DNA of 64,000 nucleotides from Collimonas sp. OK412 (GTDB taxonomy: Bacteria; Pseudomonadota; Gammaproteobacteria; Burkholderiales; Burkholderiaceae_D), in NCBI RefSeq assembly GCF_900112135.1, contig NZ_FOLC01000023.1, positions 1 to 64,000 of the forward strand, read 5' to 3'. The notes under the pieces are model-generated. The model saw nothing but the letters and a program-made list of their open reading frames with translations, was not told the DNA's origin and made no database searches. The translations under genes and the position numbers were made by a program. This document shows, piece by piece, positions 35,950 through 44,706 of this stretch. The first letter of the stretch is position 1; each line of letters begins with the position of its first letter.

Positions 35950-37152
35950 TCAGACCCGTTCCAGCACCACCGCAATGCCCTGGCCGACGCCGATGCACAT
36001 CGTGCATAGCGCGTAACGGCCCTGGATGCGCTGCAGCTGGTTGACTGCGGTAGCCGCCAGACGCGCGCCGGAAGCCCCAAGAGGATGACCAAGTGCAATT
36101 GCACCGCCGTTCGGATTGACGCGCGGATCGTCGTCCGCCAAACCGAGCTGGCGCAGCACCGCCAGTCCCTGCGCCGCGAACGCTTCATTGAGCTCGATCA
36201 CGTCGAACTGCGCCAAGGCCAGGCCGGTCATCGCCAGCACCTTGCGCGTCGCCGGCGCCGGGCCCATGCCCATGATGCGCGGCGGGACGCCGGCGGTCGC
36301 CATGGCGACTATCCTGGCCCTGGGCGTGAGGCCATGCCTGGCGGCATTCGCTTCGTCGGCCAGCAGCAGTGCGCAAGCGCCGTCGTTGACGCCGGAGGCA
36401 TTGCCCGCCGTCACAGTGCCGTCCGGCCTGACCACGGCTTTCAGCTTGGCCAGCGCTTCCAGGCTGGTGGCGCGCGGATGCTCATCTTTATCGACGATGA
36501 CGGCTTCGCCCTTTTTTTGCGGAACCGCAACCGGCGTGATTTCGCTGTCGAAATAACCGGCGTTTTGCGCCGCCACTGTTTTGGCCTGGCTGGCGAGCGC
36601 CATCTTGTCCTGGTCGGCGCGGCTGATGCCATATTCGGCTGCAACATTTTCAGCGGTCTCCGGCATCGAGTCGACGCCGTACTGCTGTTTCATCAGGGCG
36701 TTGACGAAGCGCCAGCCGATGGTGGTGTCTTCGATCCTGGCGCTGCGCGAAAATGCGCTCTCTGCCTTGGCCATCACGAACGGCGCCCGGCTCATGCTCT
36801 CGACGCCGCCGGCGATCATCAGGCCGGCTTCGCCGCTCTTGATGGCGCGCGCCGCCGTGCCCAGCGCATCCAGGCCCGATCCGCACAAGCGGTTCAGCGT
36901 CGCCCCCGGCACTTCCAGCGGCAAGCCGGCCAGCAAGGCCGACATGCGCGCCACGTTGCGGTTGTCTTCGCCGGCCTGGTTGGCGCAGCCGTAGATGACG
37001 TCGGCCACCGCCTGCCAGTCGACCTGCGGATTGCGCGCCATCAGGGCGCGGATAGGCATTGCGCCGAGGTCGTCGGCGCGGACGCCGGCCAATGCGCCGC
37101 CATAACGGCCGAAGGGCGTGCGCTGGGCATCGCAAATGAAAGCGTGGGACAT
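35950..37152 (-). CDS. pcaF: Beta-ketoadipyl-CoA thiolase
   Basis: Cleaves 3-oxoadipyl-CoA to succinyl-CoA and acetyl-CoA, the last step of the beta-ketoadipate pathway. 400 residues. The active Cys is in LNRLCGSGLDALGTAARAI, with GHPLGASGARLA and the second Cys in CIGVGQGIAVVLERV at the end. The adjacent CoA-transferase genes support PcaF rather than a general acetyl-CoA acetyltransferase. Lies 21 bp downstream of pcaJ. Confidence 0.93.
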   Translation of the reverse strand: MSHAFICDAQRTPFGRYGGALAGVRADDLGAMPIRALMARNPQVDWQAVADVIYGCANQAGEDNRNVARMSALLAGLPLEVPGATLNRLCGSGLDALGTAARAIKSGEAGLMIAGGVESMSRAPFVMAKAESAFSRSARIEDTTIGWRFVNALMKQQYGVDSMPETAENVAAEYGISRADQDKMALASQAKTVAAQNAGYFDSEITPVAVPQKKGEAVIVDKDEHPRATSLEALAKLKAVVRPDGTVTAGNASGVNDGACALLLADEANAARHGLTPRARIVAMATAGVPPRIMGMGPAPATRKVLAMTGLALAQFDVIELNEAFAAQGLAVLRQLGLADDDPRVNPNGGAIALGHPLGASGARLAATAVNQLQRIQGRYALCTMCIGVGQGIAVVLERV

Positions 37153-37173
37153 GGGGTTCTCCAGGATCAGTAA

Positions 37174-37818
37174 TCAGCAAGCAATGACGAGCGGCACCGC
37201 GGTCAGCTTCTGCAGCTCCTCGAACCGCAGGCCGTCGACCATGGCGATGACCCTGGCGCCGTCCGGGTCGAGGTCGATCACCGCCAGGTCGGTGTAGATC
37301 CGGCTGACGCAGCCTATGCCGGTGAGCGGATAAGTGCAGGCCGCGACCAGCTTGCTTGCGCCCGATTTGGTCAGGTGCTCCATCATCACATAGGTTTTTT
37401 TGGCGCCTATCGCCAGGTCCATGGCGCCGCCCACGGCCGGGATCGCATCCGCGGCGCCGGTATGCCAGTTGGCCAGGTCGCCGCTCGCCGACACCTGGAA
37501 CGCGCCCAGCACGCAGACATCCAGGTGGCCGCCGCGCATCATGGCGAAGCTGTCGGCATGGTGGAAATAACAGCCGCCCGGCAGCAGCGTCACTGCCTGC
37601 TTGCCGGCGTTGATCAGGTCGTAGTCTTCCTCGCCGGCGGCCGGCGCCGGGCCCATGCCGATCACGCCGTTCTCGCTGTGCAAGATGACTTCGCGGCCGC
37701 TCGGCAAGTGGTTGGCCACCAGAGTCGGCAGGCCGATGCCCAGGTTGACCACGGCGCCGTCAGGTATGTCCTGCGCCACCCGCGCCGCCATTTGTTCTCT
37801 GTTCCATTTATTTGTCAT
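37174..37818 (-). CDS. pcaJ: 3-oxoadipate CoA-transferase subunit B
   Basis: 214 residues. The catalytic glutamate is in the segment EVILHSENGVIGMGPAP (SENG motif), with GGHLDVCVLGAFQVSASGDLANW downstream. Activates 3-oxoadipate with succinyl-CoA together with PcaI. The 11-bp gap to pcaI and shared strand show one operon pcaI-pcaJ-pcaF. Confidence 0.93.
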   Translation of the reverse strand: MTNKWNREQMAARVAQDIPDGAVVNLGIGLPTLVANHLPSGREVILHSENGVIGMGPAPAAGEEDYDLINAGKQAVTLLPGGCYFHHADSFAMMRGGHLDVCVLGAFQVSASGDLANWHTGAADAIPAVGGAMDLAIGAKKTYVMMEHLTKSGASKLVAACTYPLTGIGCVSRIYTDLAVIDLDPDGARVIAMVDGLRFEELQKLTAVPLVIAC

Positions 37819-37829
37819 GTCCTGTCCTT

Positions 37830-38528
37830 TTATGCTGCTTTGAAACCCGCCGGGCCGGTAGCGCTGCGCGGCACCTGCACCACCCGCTGGACGTACAGCC
37901 CGGGTGTGACCACGCTTTCGGGATCGAGGCTGCCCAGTTCCACGATTTCATGCACCGAGGCGATCGTCACCTTGGCGGCGCTGGCCATGACGGGACCGAA
38001 ATTGCGCGCGGTCTTGCGATAGGTCAGGTTGCCCCAGCGGTCGCCGCGCTCGGCCTTGACCAAGGCGAAATCGGCATGGATCGGATGTTCCAGCACATAC
38101 ATCTTGCCGTTGATTTCGCGGGTTTCCTTGCCTTTGGCCAGCTCCGTGCCGTAACCGGTGGGTGTGAAGAAAGCGCCGATGCCAGCGCCGGCGGCGCGGA
38201 TCCGTTCCGCCAGGTTGCCCTGCGGGACCAGTTCCAGCTCCAGTTCGCCGGCCCGGTACAGGCCGTCGAAGATCTGCGAATCGGCCTGGCGCGGGAAGGA
38301 GCAGATGATCTTGCGCACCCGCCGCGCCTTCAGCAGCGCCGCCAGGCCGGTTTCGCCGTTGCCGGCGTTGTTGTTGACGATCACCAGGTCGCGCGCGCCT
38401 TGGGCGATCAAGGCGTCGATCAGCTCTGCCGGCTGTCCGGCGCCGCCGAAACCGCCGATCATGACCGTGGCGCCGTCATGAATATTCGCGAGCGCCAGTT
38501 CGACAGAAGGAATAATTTTATTAATCAT
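37830..38528 (-). CDS. pcaI: 3-oxoadipate CoA-transferase subunit A
   Basis: 232 residues with the glycine-rich CoA loop MIGGFGGAGQPAELIDAL and NAGNGETGLAALL. Partner of PcaJ. The start MINKIIPSVELALANIHDGAT at 38528 fits the family; extensions to 38543 or 38582 run into the operator/promoter region. First gene of the operon and divergent from the IclR-type regulator. Confidence 0.9.
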   Translation of the reverse strand: MINKIIPSVELALANIHDGATVMIGGFGGAGQPAELIDALIAQGARDLVIVNNNAGNGETGLAALLKARRVRKIICSFPRQADSQIFDGLYRAGELELELVPQGNLAERIRAAGAGIGAFFTPTGYGTELAKGKETREINGKMYVLEHPIHADFALVKAERGDRWGNLTYRKTARNFGPVMASAAKVTIASVHEIVELGSLDPESVVTPGLYVQRVVQVPRSATGPAGFKAA

Positions 38529-38565
38529 GGTCTTTACGAACATTTCGGTTGAAAAATATACCAAA

Positions 38566-38599
38566 GTTCTTATAATGAACAAATATTCGTATAAAGAAC
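38566..38599. promoter_or_regulatory. Candidate PcaR operator in the pcaI-pcaR promoter region
   Basis: Two 15-bp sites stand in tandem: GTTCTTATAATGAAC (38566-38580, GTTC-N7-GAAC palindrome) and ATTCGTATAAAGAAC (38585-38599). Repeated sites of this size are usual for IclR-family regulators such as PcaR, PcaU and PobR. A TATAAT is inside the first site. Confidence 0.6.
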
Positions 38600-38738
38600 T
38601 TATTTGAAAAGGATAGTCAGCAGGCAGGCCGATGTCAACTGCTGATTTGTTGCGCCTGGGCGTTTGCCCAGGCCCTGCTTTGCACAGCGATGTCTGTACC
38701 TGCCGCCCTTGAGCGGCAACTGATTGAAAGCAAACGCC

Positions 38739-39575
38739 ATGTCGAAACCATCCCTACTCTCCACTCCGGCTGCGATTGCAAGCAGCGAAGATGGCGGCGC
38801 CCATGATCCAAAGCCAGGCGACAGCTACGTGCAATCGTTCGCGCGCGGACTCGCCGTGCTGCGCAGCTTCGGCGCCCGGTCGCCGGCGCAGACGCTGACT
38901 GAAGTCGCGGCTGCCGCCGGGCTGACCCGCGCCGGTGCGCGCCGCATCTTGCTGACCTTGCTGCACCTGGGGTATGTCGAGATGGATGGCCGCCTGTTCC
39001 GGCTGACGCCCAAGGTACTCGAACTGGGCTTTGCCTACCTGTCGTCGCTGCCGGTATGGACCCAGGCCCAGCCGGTGATGGAAGACCTGGTGCAAAGCCT
39101 GCGCCAGTCGTGCTCCGCCGCCGTGCTGGACGGCGACGAGATTGTGTACGTGCTGCGGGTCCCGGCGCACAAGATCATGTCGATCAACCTGGGCGTGGGC
39201 AGCCGGCTGCCGGCCTACTCGACTTCGCTGGGACGCGTGCTGCTGGCCGGTTTGCCGGACGAGGTCCTGAGCCAGCGCCTGGCTGCCGCTGCGCTGCCGG
39301 CGCATACGCCGCAAACGATAGTCGACCCGCAGCGCCTGCTGGAAATCATCCGGCAGGTGCGGATCCAGGGCTGGTGCATGGTCAACGAAGAACTGGAGCC
39401 GGGGCTGGTGTCGCTGGCCGCGCCGGTGTTCGACCGCAACGGCCGGGTGGTCGCCGCCATCAACCTCAGCGGCCAGGTAAACAACCCGACGCCGGCGCAC
39501 CTGCTGGAACACTGCCTGCCCATGCTGCTGGCCGCCGCGGCAAAAATCAATTTGCTGGTGCGGGCGCAAAAATGA
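38739..39575 (+). CDS. pcaR: IclR-family regulator, PcaR/PcaU type
   Basis: 278 residues. The N-terminal winged helix (YVQSFARGLAVLRSFGARSPAQTLTEVAAAAGLTRAGARRILLTLLHLGYVEMDGRLFRLTPKVLELG) is followed by the IclR effector domain (MSINLGVGSRLPAYSTSLGRVLLAGL, GWCMVNEELEPGLVSLAAPVFDRNGRVVAAINLSG). Its divergence from pcaIJF and family similarity indicate response to beta-ketoadipate. Start 38739 (MSKPSLLSTP) is favoured over a TTG five codons upstream. Confidence 0.9.
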   Translation: MSKPSLLSTPAAIASSEDGGAHDPKPGDSYVQSFARGLAVLRSFGARSPAQTLTEVAAAAGLTRAGARRILLTLLHLGYVEMDGRLFRLTPKVLELGFAYLSSLPVWTQAQPVMEDLVQSLRQSCSAAVLDGDEIVYVLRVPAHKIMSINLGVGSRLPAYSTSLGRVLLAGLPDEVLSQRLAAAALPAHTPQTIVDPQRLLEIIRQVRIQGWCMVNEELEPGLVSLAAPVFDRNGRVVAAINLSGQVNNPTPAHLLEHCLPMLLAAAAKINLLVRAQK

Positions 39576-39716
39576 CGCAGGCCGGCAAATCGAATGGCGT
39601 GAAATACGCGGCCTTTTTCCGCAACCTCAGCCTGGGGCGGCCCGACTGTTCCGGCAAGGCGCAGCCGGAGCCGAAACACGGCGCGGCGCCTGGTGTTGAA
39701 ACATGGCTGAGACATC

Positions 39717-39750
39717 CCGAAGACCATAGGCCATAGGCCATAGTCTTCGG
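39717..39750. terminator. Hairpin between convergent pcaR and jqsA
   Basis: The arms CCGAAGAC and GTCTTCGG flank two direct CATAGGC repeats. The stem is GC-moderate and lacks a clear T run on either side, so it is a weak bidirectional terminator candidate. Confidence 0.45.
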
Positions 39751-39758
39751 AATATCCA

Positions 39759-41012
39759 TCAACGGGGCCGGCGGACGGAGGCGGCCATGCGCCGGCTGGA
39801 TGACCAGTCAGCCAGCCGGACTTTTTCACGAATCGCCGCACAGGCTTGCAAGATCTGCTGGATTTCCACTTCGGTCAAGCCGGAGTTGAGCGTCAGCCTG
39901 ACCAGAGAACGGTTCTTGGGTGTCGCCGGGGCGCAAAAAACCGCGCCGAAAATACCTTCCTCTTCCAGCGCTTTGCGCAACACCAGTGTCATCGGCTCTG
40001 TGCCGGCTTCCAGCGCGATGATTTGTTCGGTGCCGTCGCTGACGTTGTAGCCCAGGTCGCTCAAGCCATCGCGTATGCGGCGCGCATTGCGGTGCAAGAC
40101 AAGACGGCGATCGTCGGCGCTGCGAATGAAATCGAGCGCTGCATCGAACCAGGCAAGTTCATGTCCCAGCAAGCAGGAACTGAAAATGGCGGGGCGTGAA
40201 GCTGACAGGAAATAGCCTTTGAACTTGCTGGAACAGGTAATGAACCCGGCCCGCCCGCCAAACGCCTTGGCCAACGACGCAGTACGGAAATGCACGCGTT
40301 CGGACAAGCCCATTTGCACTACCAGACCGGCGCCTCCCGGTCCATGCGTGCCGAGCGAGTGCGACTCATCCACCACCAGAATGCTGCCGCTGTCTTCGGC
40401 AATGGCCAGCACTTCCGGCAAAGGACAGACGCTGCCCGAGGTGCTGTAGACGGCGTCGACCACAATCACCCCCGCGCCATGCTTAAGCACCTGGCGCCGT
40501 AAATGCTCGATCTCGTTGTGCAGAAACGGCACCGGACGCGCCTGCCCGGAATGCACGCCTTCCCACAGCGATGCATGGGCTTGCATATCCAGATACACCG
40601 GCACGCCTGGGCCGGCAATGCTTTGCATCAATCCGACATTGCCACTCCAGCCGGATTGCGTGACAAGGCCATCTTCCGATTCCATGAAGCGAGCCAGCCG
40701 TTGCTCGAGACGGTGCTGAGGACTGCCCTCCTGTAAAAACACCTGTGACATCAACAAATTAACGTCGCCCTGCTTCAGGCGCGATACCTGGGCTTCAATC
40801 AGGGCCGGCTCGGCCGCGATGCATAGGTAGTCGTTGCTGGACAGGTAAATTGCATCCGGACCGGGCGCGCACCATTTATGCAGGTGTTCGCCGCCCAGCA
40901 GTCTTTCGATGCGATCAATATAATGCTCGTCCATCCGAGCTGATACGAACGCAGGCAGCCGTTGCTCCGCTGCCGAAGTTAAATCAGCATGGTAGCTTGT
41001 AGTTAGTGGCAT
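39759..41012 (-). CDS. jqsA: Alpha-hydroxyketone autoinducer synthase, CqsA/LqsA/JqsA type
   Basis: PLP-dependent alpha-oxoamine synthase that makes a long-chain alpha-hydroxyketone signal, 417 residues. The N-terminal region has YLSSNDYLCIAAEP; the mid region has QSGWSGNVGLMQSI, VDESHSLGTHGPGGAGLV, and the PLP lysine in RTASLAKAFGGRAGF, at about residue 249. These match CqsA/LqsA rather than biotin synthesis KBL/BioF because no biotin genes adjoin and the sensor kinase/regulator pair is divergent. Start 41012 follows GGGAGA. Product identity is inferred from the family. Confidence 0.88.
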   Translation of the reverse strand: MPLTTSYHADLTSAAEQRLPAFVSARMDEHYIDRIERLLGGEHLHKWCAPGPDAIYLSSNDYLCIAAEPALIEAQVSRLKQGDVNLLMSQVFLQEGSPQHRLEQRLARFMESEDGLVTQSGWSGNVGLMQSIAGPGVPVYLDMQAHASLWEGVHSGQARPVPFLHNEIEHLRRQVLKHGAGVIVVDAVYSTSGSVCPLPEVLAIAEDSGSILVVDESHSLGTHGPGGAGLVVQMGLSERVHFRTASLAKAFGGRAGFITCSSKFKGYFLSASRPAIFSSCLLGHELAWFDAALDFIRSADDRRLVLHRNARRIRDGLSDLGYNVSDGTEQIIALEAGTEPMTLVLRKALEEEGIFGAVFCAPATPKNRSLVRLTLNSGLTEVEIQQILQACAAIREKVRLADWSSSRRMAASVRRPR

Positions 41013-41182
41013 AATTTTCTCCCAAGACACTACTCTGTTGACATGCCAGACAGAGTAGCCAGCGCTCGCCTGCCTGGAATCTGGAGCCGAGCTGAGCAAA
41101 TGGTTGTGAAAGCGCGGTAATCAGCCGGCCCATCAACTAAGTGCAGCGCAGCAATTTATAATAGGCTAATATTTCACCTCCC

Positions 41183-42508
41183 ATGATTGAGCACACAAGC
41201 ATTCGGAGCCGGATAAGCCAGCGCTGGCCAGCCTGGCGCAACGCCACAAGTACATGGTGGTCCCATTTTTATGGGCAATACAACAACTCCATCGAACGTT
41301 TCATGGTGCTGGCATGGGTCGCCATCGTCGGCATGCCGCTGTACTACGTTGTGTGGGCGTACTGGTTTCCGCAACCTTATGAAAATCTCGCCTTGCGGAT
41401 TGTGGGTGTAGTGATTTGCCTGCCCGCTATCTTCCTCCGGCACCTGATTCCAAAAAAATGGCTGACCGTCTATTTTTTTATCGGATTGACTTATGTGGCG
41501 CCATTTTTCTTCACTTTCATGTTTCTGATGAACGATGGCTCCTCGATCTGGGGCCAGTCACTGCTGATAGCGCTAATCATTCTGTTCCATTTCGACACCA
41601 CCCTAGCCTTCCTGTCCTATGTCATAGGAAGCGCACTGGCTTATGCCGTTTATGCAACGATCCACGGCAGTCTCATGCCGCTCAGCGTCCAGATGCTGGA
41701 ACAAGTGCCGATCCAGCTGTTCGCTGTCTTTACGGTGTCGCTCGCCAAGGTCGGCAGAAAGGTGCTGGCGCAGGAGAAACTGGCGGGCATGGCGACCGCG
41801 CTGGCGACGGTGTCGCACGAACTGCGCACGCCTTTGCGCAGCATCAACGCCAATGCACGCGGCCTGAGCCGCCTGCTGCAGGAAAACGCCGTGCAGGCGA
41901 CGCCAAGCCAGGTGCCGATGGAAAAAGCGCTGGCCCGGATCGAACTCGAAGTGCGGCACATGAACAACGTGATTGACCTGTTCCTGCTGAGCGCCTCGAC
42001 CGGCAGGGAAAACCTGATCCCGAAGGACATCGTGTCGATGGCGGCCGTGGTCGAACTGATGATGCAACGCTATCCGTTCGTCAACCAGGAACAGCGCGAT
42101 CTGGTGGCCGTCACGGTGCGCTCCGATTTTCGTTTGCTGGGACAGGTCGAGCTGTGCTCGATGGTCCTGATCAATTTGCTGCGCAATGCGCTGACCTCGA
42201 TCCAGCGCGTCGGCAAGGGCCGCGTCCGGATCGTGGTGGACGGCGCCCGCGCCCGGCCACGGCTGTTGTTCATCGATACCGGCTGCGGCATTGAAGCCGG
42301 GCGCGCATCGCAGATTTTCGAACGCTTTTACGCTTATCCCGAATCCAGCGGCACCGGCATCGGGCTGGCGTTCTGCAAAGATGTGCTGGAAGCCTGGGGA
42401 GCCCGCATACGCGTGGTTTCGCGGCCGCTGGGCTACACCATTTTTGTGCTGGATTTTCCACCCATGGTGCAACAAAAAGCAGCAGATGTCCGCTCTCTGT
42501 TAAATTAA
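41183..42508 (+). CDS. jqsS: Membrane sensor histidine kinase, CqsS/LqsS/JqsS type
   Basis: 441 residues. The N-terminal half (about residues 38-190) holds about six TM helices with almost no periplasmic domain, as in the alpha-hydroxyketone receptors. The HisKA box VSHELRTPLRSINANARG has its His near residue 212; the ATPase domain has NLLRNALTSIQ, FIDTGCGI and GTGIGLAFCKDVLEAW. There is no receiver domain, unlike hybrid CqsS. A TATAAT at 41157 would give a very short leader. Divergent from jqsA and followed 44 bp later by the regulator. Confidence 0.88.
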   Translation: MIEHTSIRSRISQRWPAWRNATSTWWSHFYGQYNNSIERFMVLAWVAIVGMPLYYVVWAYWFPQPYENLALRIVGVVICLPAIFLRHLIPKKWLTVYFFIGLTYVAPFFFTFMFLMNDGSSIWGQSLLIALIILFHFDTTLAFLSYVIGSALAYAVYATIHGSLMPLSVQMLEQVPIQLFAVFTVSLAKVGRKVLAQEKLAGMATALATVSHELRTPLRSINANARGLSRLLQENAVQATPSQVPMEKALARIELEVRHMNNVIDLFLLSASTGRENLIPKDIVSMAAVVELMMQRYPFVNQEQRDLVAVTVRSDFRLLGQVELCSMVLINLLRNALTSIQRVGKGRVRIVVDGARARPRLLFIDTGCGIEAGRASQIFERFYAYPESSGTGIGLAFCKDVLEAWGARIRVVSRPLGYTIFVLDFPPMVQQKAADVRSLLN

Positions 42509-42552
42509 CTGTCTTTCCATATCAGGCGCTTTGCCTCTTTCCTTGGCCTGCA

Positions 42553-43575
42553 TTGCCCGACATGAATATTTCGTTACCTGTTTATCAACATCCGACCCTG
42601 ACTATCCTCATCGATGATAGCCAGAGCTTCCTGGACAGCCTGGCTTTCCAGCTGCCGCCGCACATGGCGCGCAAAGTGTTCCACGATACCCAGGCCGCCC
42701 TCGACTGGCTGCGCGACGCTTACCGCCATTCGCCCAGCAAGAGCCAGTCGATCCGGGTCAACTACGACGAACAGGCATTCTCGTTCGAGCGGCGCACGGT
42801 GGCGGTCGATATCGAGCAGATTTACCGGCAATCGATGAACCGCCGGCGTTTCCTGCTGCCGTCGGTGCTGGTGATCGACTACGCCATGCCGCAAATGAAT
42901 GGCCTGGCGTTTTGCCAGGCGGTGCAAGACCTGCCTTGCAAAAAGATCCTGTTTACCGGCCAGGCCGACGAAAAGATCGCCATCGACGCCTTCAACCGCG
43001 GCCTGATCGACCGTTTCATCAAGAAGAGCGACCACGACGCGCTGGACCGCCTGGAACTGGAGATCCGCAACCTGCAAAAGGAATTTTTCCACGCCCAGTC
43101 GCTGACGCTGAAAGACCTGCTGTCGCGCCATTCCTTCACCTTCCTGTCCGACCCGGCGCTGGAAACACTGGTCGAGCAGCTGTGCAAGCGGCATGGCTTC
43201 GTCGAGTATTACCTGTTTCCCAACCCGACCGGCATCCTGTTCTTCGACATGCACGGCAAGGCGACCCTGATGGTGGTGGAAACCGAGGCCAGCCTGATGT
43301 CGCAGCTGGAGGTGGCGCAGGACTATGGTGCGCCGCTGGAATTGCTGACCGGTTTGCGCGAATTGCGGCTGGTGCCGTTCTTTTCCGACAGCGGCGGCAT
43401 GTATACCGACGCGTTGCGCCACGATTGGCTATCATATTGCTTGCCGGCACAAATTTGTTTCGGTGCCCAGGACTACTACTGGGCGCTGTTTGATTTCCCC
43501 AGCCATTATTTACGTGAACCTTTTTATTCATTGGCGGATTTTTTACGCGACCAGTCCGCCGACATAAAATCATAG
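42553..43575 (+). CDS. jqsR: Response regulator, LqsR/JqsR type
   Basis: 340 residues with an unusual receiver: a long insertion (about residues 45-95) separates the acidic start (LTILIDDSQSFLDSLAF) from the phosphorylation site in SVLVIDYAMPQMNGLAF (Asp near residue 109), then FTGQADE and FIKKSDHDAL. The C-terminal half (about 150-340) has no helix-turn-helix that I can see; the family's output domain is of unknown type. Together with jqsA and jqsS it makes a complete Lqs/Jqs-type signalling module. Confidence 0.85.
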   Translation: MPDMNISLPVYQHPTLTILIDDSQSFLDSLAFQLPPHMARKVFHDTQAALDWLRDAYRHSPSKSQSIRVNYDEQAFSFERRTVAVDIEQIYRQSMNRRRFLLPSVLVIDYAMPQMNGLAFCQAVQDLPCKKILFTGQADEKIAIDAFNRGLIDRFIKKSDHDALDRLELEIRNLQKEFFHAQSLTLKDLLSRHSFTFLSDPALETLVEQLCKRHGFVEYYLFPNPTGILFFDMHGKATLMVVETEASLMSQLEVAQDYGAPLELLTGLRELRLVPFFSDSGGMYTDALRHDWLSYCLPAQICFGAQDYYWALFDFPSHYLREPFYSLADFLRDQSADIKS

Positions 43576-43590
43576 GATCCTGAAAATCAC

Positions 43591-44328
43591 ATGCTGCAAA
43601 GCGAAACCGCTCCTCGATTATCCGCGCCCGACCTGCTGCAGGTGGTGCAAGCCCCTGACTGGGAGCAGCTGCGCACATGCATGCAGCGCCTGCTGGCGCA
43701 GCTCGGCGTTTGCGATTTCATGTTGCAGATGGAGATCGCCAGCGTCAACGGCACATCGCAGGTGCAGCTGTTCGGCAGCCTGCCAAACCCGTTGCTGCAG
43801 CAGTTCAGCCAGCCGGCCGACGACAAGACCGATCCGGTCCGGCAGCATCTCGCGCGCTCTTGCCTGCCGCTGAACTGGCAAGTCGACCAGTTGTGCCTGC
43901 TGCATGGCGGACAGGTTTATCCATTGTTGAAAGCCAGGGGCGTCACGCAAGGCATGAGCCTGGCGCTGCACAGCAAGCACGCGGTGAGCCGCCTCGATTT
44001 CTACAGCAACGCGGCGCGCCCGGCCGCGCTGCCTGTCGCAGCCCAGGCCGACGCCTTGCTGCTTGGCGTATACCTGCAGGAAGCGGCTGAGCGCTTGTGG
44101 CGCAAGGTTGCTCCGAACCAGGAACCGATTTTATCGGCGCGCGAACTGGAATGCCTGCGCTGGAGCGCCGACGGCAAGACCAGCAGCGAAATCGGACTGA
44201 TCCTGGGCATATCGCAGCGCACCGTGTATTTCCACATGAAGAATGTGGCGATGAAACTGGGCGTCTATAGTACCCGCCACGCTATCAGCAGGGCGGTCAT
44301 GATGGGTATCATCAAACCCAATACCTGA
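43591..44328 (+). CDS. LuxR-family solo regulator with altered ligand pocket
   Basis: 245 residues: an N-terminal autoinducer-binding-like domain and a C-terminal LuxR helix-turn-helix (ILSARELECLRWSADGKTSSEIGLILGISQRTVYFHMKNVAMKLGV). Counting from the conserved Asp-Pro (KTDPVRQH), the positions equal to TraR W57 and Y61 are Leu and Phe, while D70, P71 and W85 are kept. No luxI-type gene is nearby. It starts 16 bp after jqsR, so it is probably in the same operon and may add a second input or output to the Jqs circuit. The ligand is unknown. Confidence 0.88.
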   Translation: MLQSETAPRLSAPDLLQVVQAPDWEQLRTCMQRLLAQLGVCDFMLQMEIASVNGTSQVQLFGSLPNPLLQQFSQPADDKTDPVRQHLARSCLPLNWQVDQLCLLHGGQVYPLLKARGVTQGMSLALHSKHAVSRLDFYSNAARPAALPVAAQADALLLGVYLQEAAERLWRKVAPNQEPILSARELECLRWSADGKTSSEIGLILGISQRTVYFHMKNVAMKLGVYSTRHAISRAVMMGIIKPNT

Positions 44329-44356
44329 ACCGCCAGGCACCGGCTTGCGCCGCTGC

Positions 44357-44550
44357 TTAGCTGCTGCGCGGTAATGCCATGCCATGGTCTGCCGCATGCG
44401 CTGCCAGGCAAGCGTCCTGGCTATCCAGCAAGCTTAAGTCGGCGCCGAAATACAAGATGATGCCGAACGCCGCCGCGGCAACGGCAAACACCATCAGCGC
44501 AATGCGGCCTCCTGCTTTTTTTTTTGCAAATCCCCCGTCATAGCTGGCAT
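44357..44550 (-). CDS. Possible small single-TM protein with frame break in an A10 run
   Basis: The frame ending at 44357 encodes AGGRIALMVFAVAAAAFGIILYFGADLSLLDSQD..., a single TM helix and a short polar tail. The best start, ATG 44550 with GAAGGA six bases upstream, is in another frame (MPAMTGDLQKKK) and meets the TM frame at a run of ten A (44516-44525). One inserted A would join them into about 62 residues. Without slippage the TM frame has only a TTG start at 44566. Weak but plausible gene; it occupies the otherwise empty 44329-44706 gap. Confidence 0.4.
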
Positions 44551-44706
44551 GGCGATTCCTTCGCAAAAGAAGTTAGCTAAACAACCAATTGAATAAAAAT
44601 TTAGGCAGGCATGCGCGGATTTTGCATGGATGCCCTTGCTGTATTGGTATTTCACCACTACATTGATAACAACGAACATTCGGTACACTCATCGGGTCCA
44701 AACATC

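Noticed and set aside
39759-41012. 8-amino-7-oxononanoate synthase (BioF) or 2-amino-3-ketobutyrate ligase
   Set aside because: Same enzyme superfamily, but no biotin or threonine genes adjoin and the divergent six-TM kinase and receiver pair is specific for the CqsA/LqsA group.
43591-44328. Canonical AHL receptor with a nearby luxI
   Set aside because: No LuxI-like synthase exists in the window and two of the pocket residues are changed.
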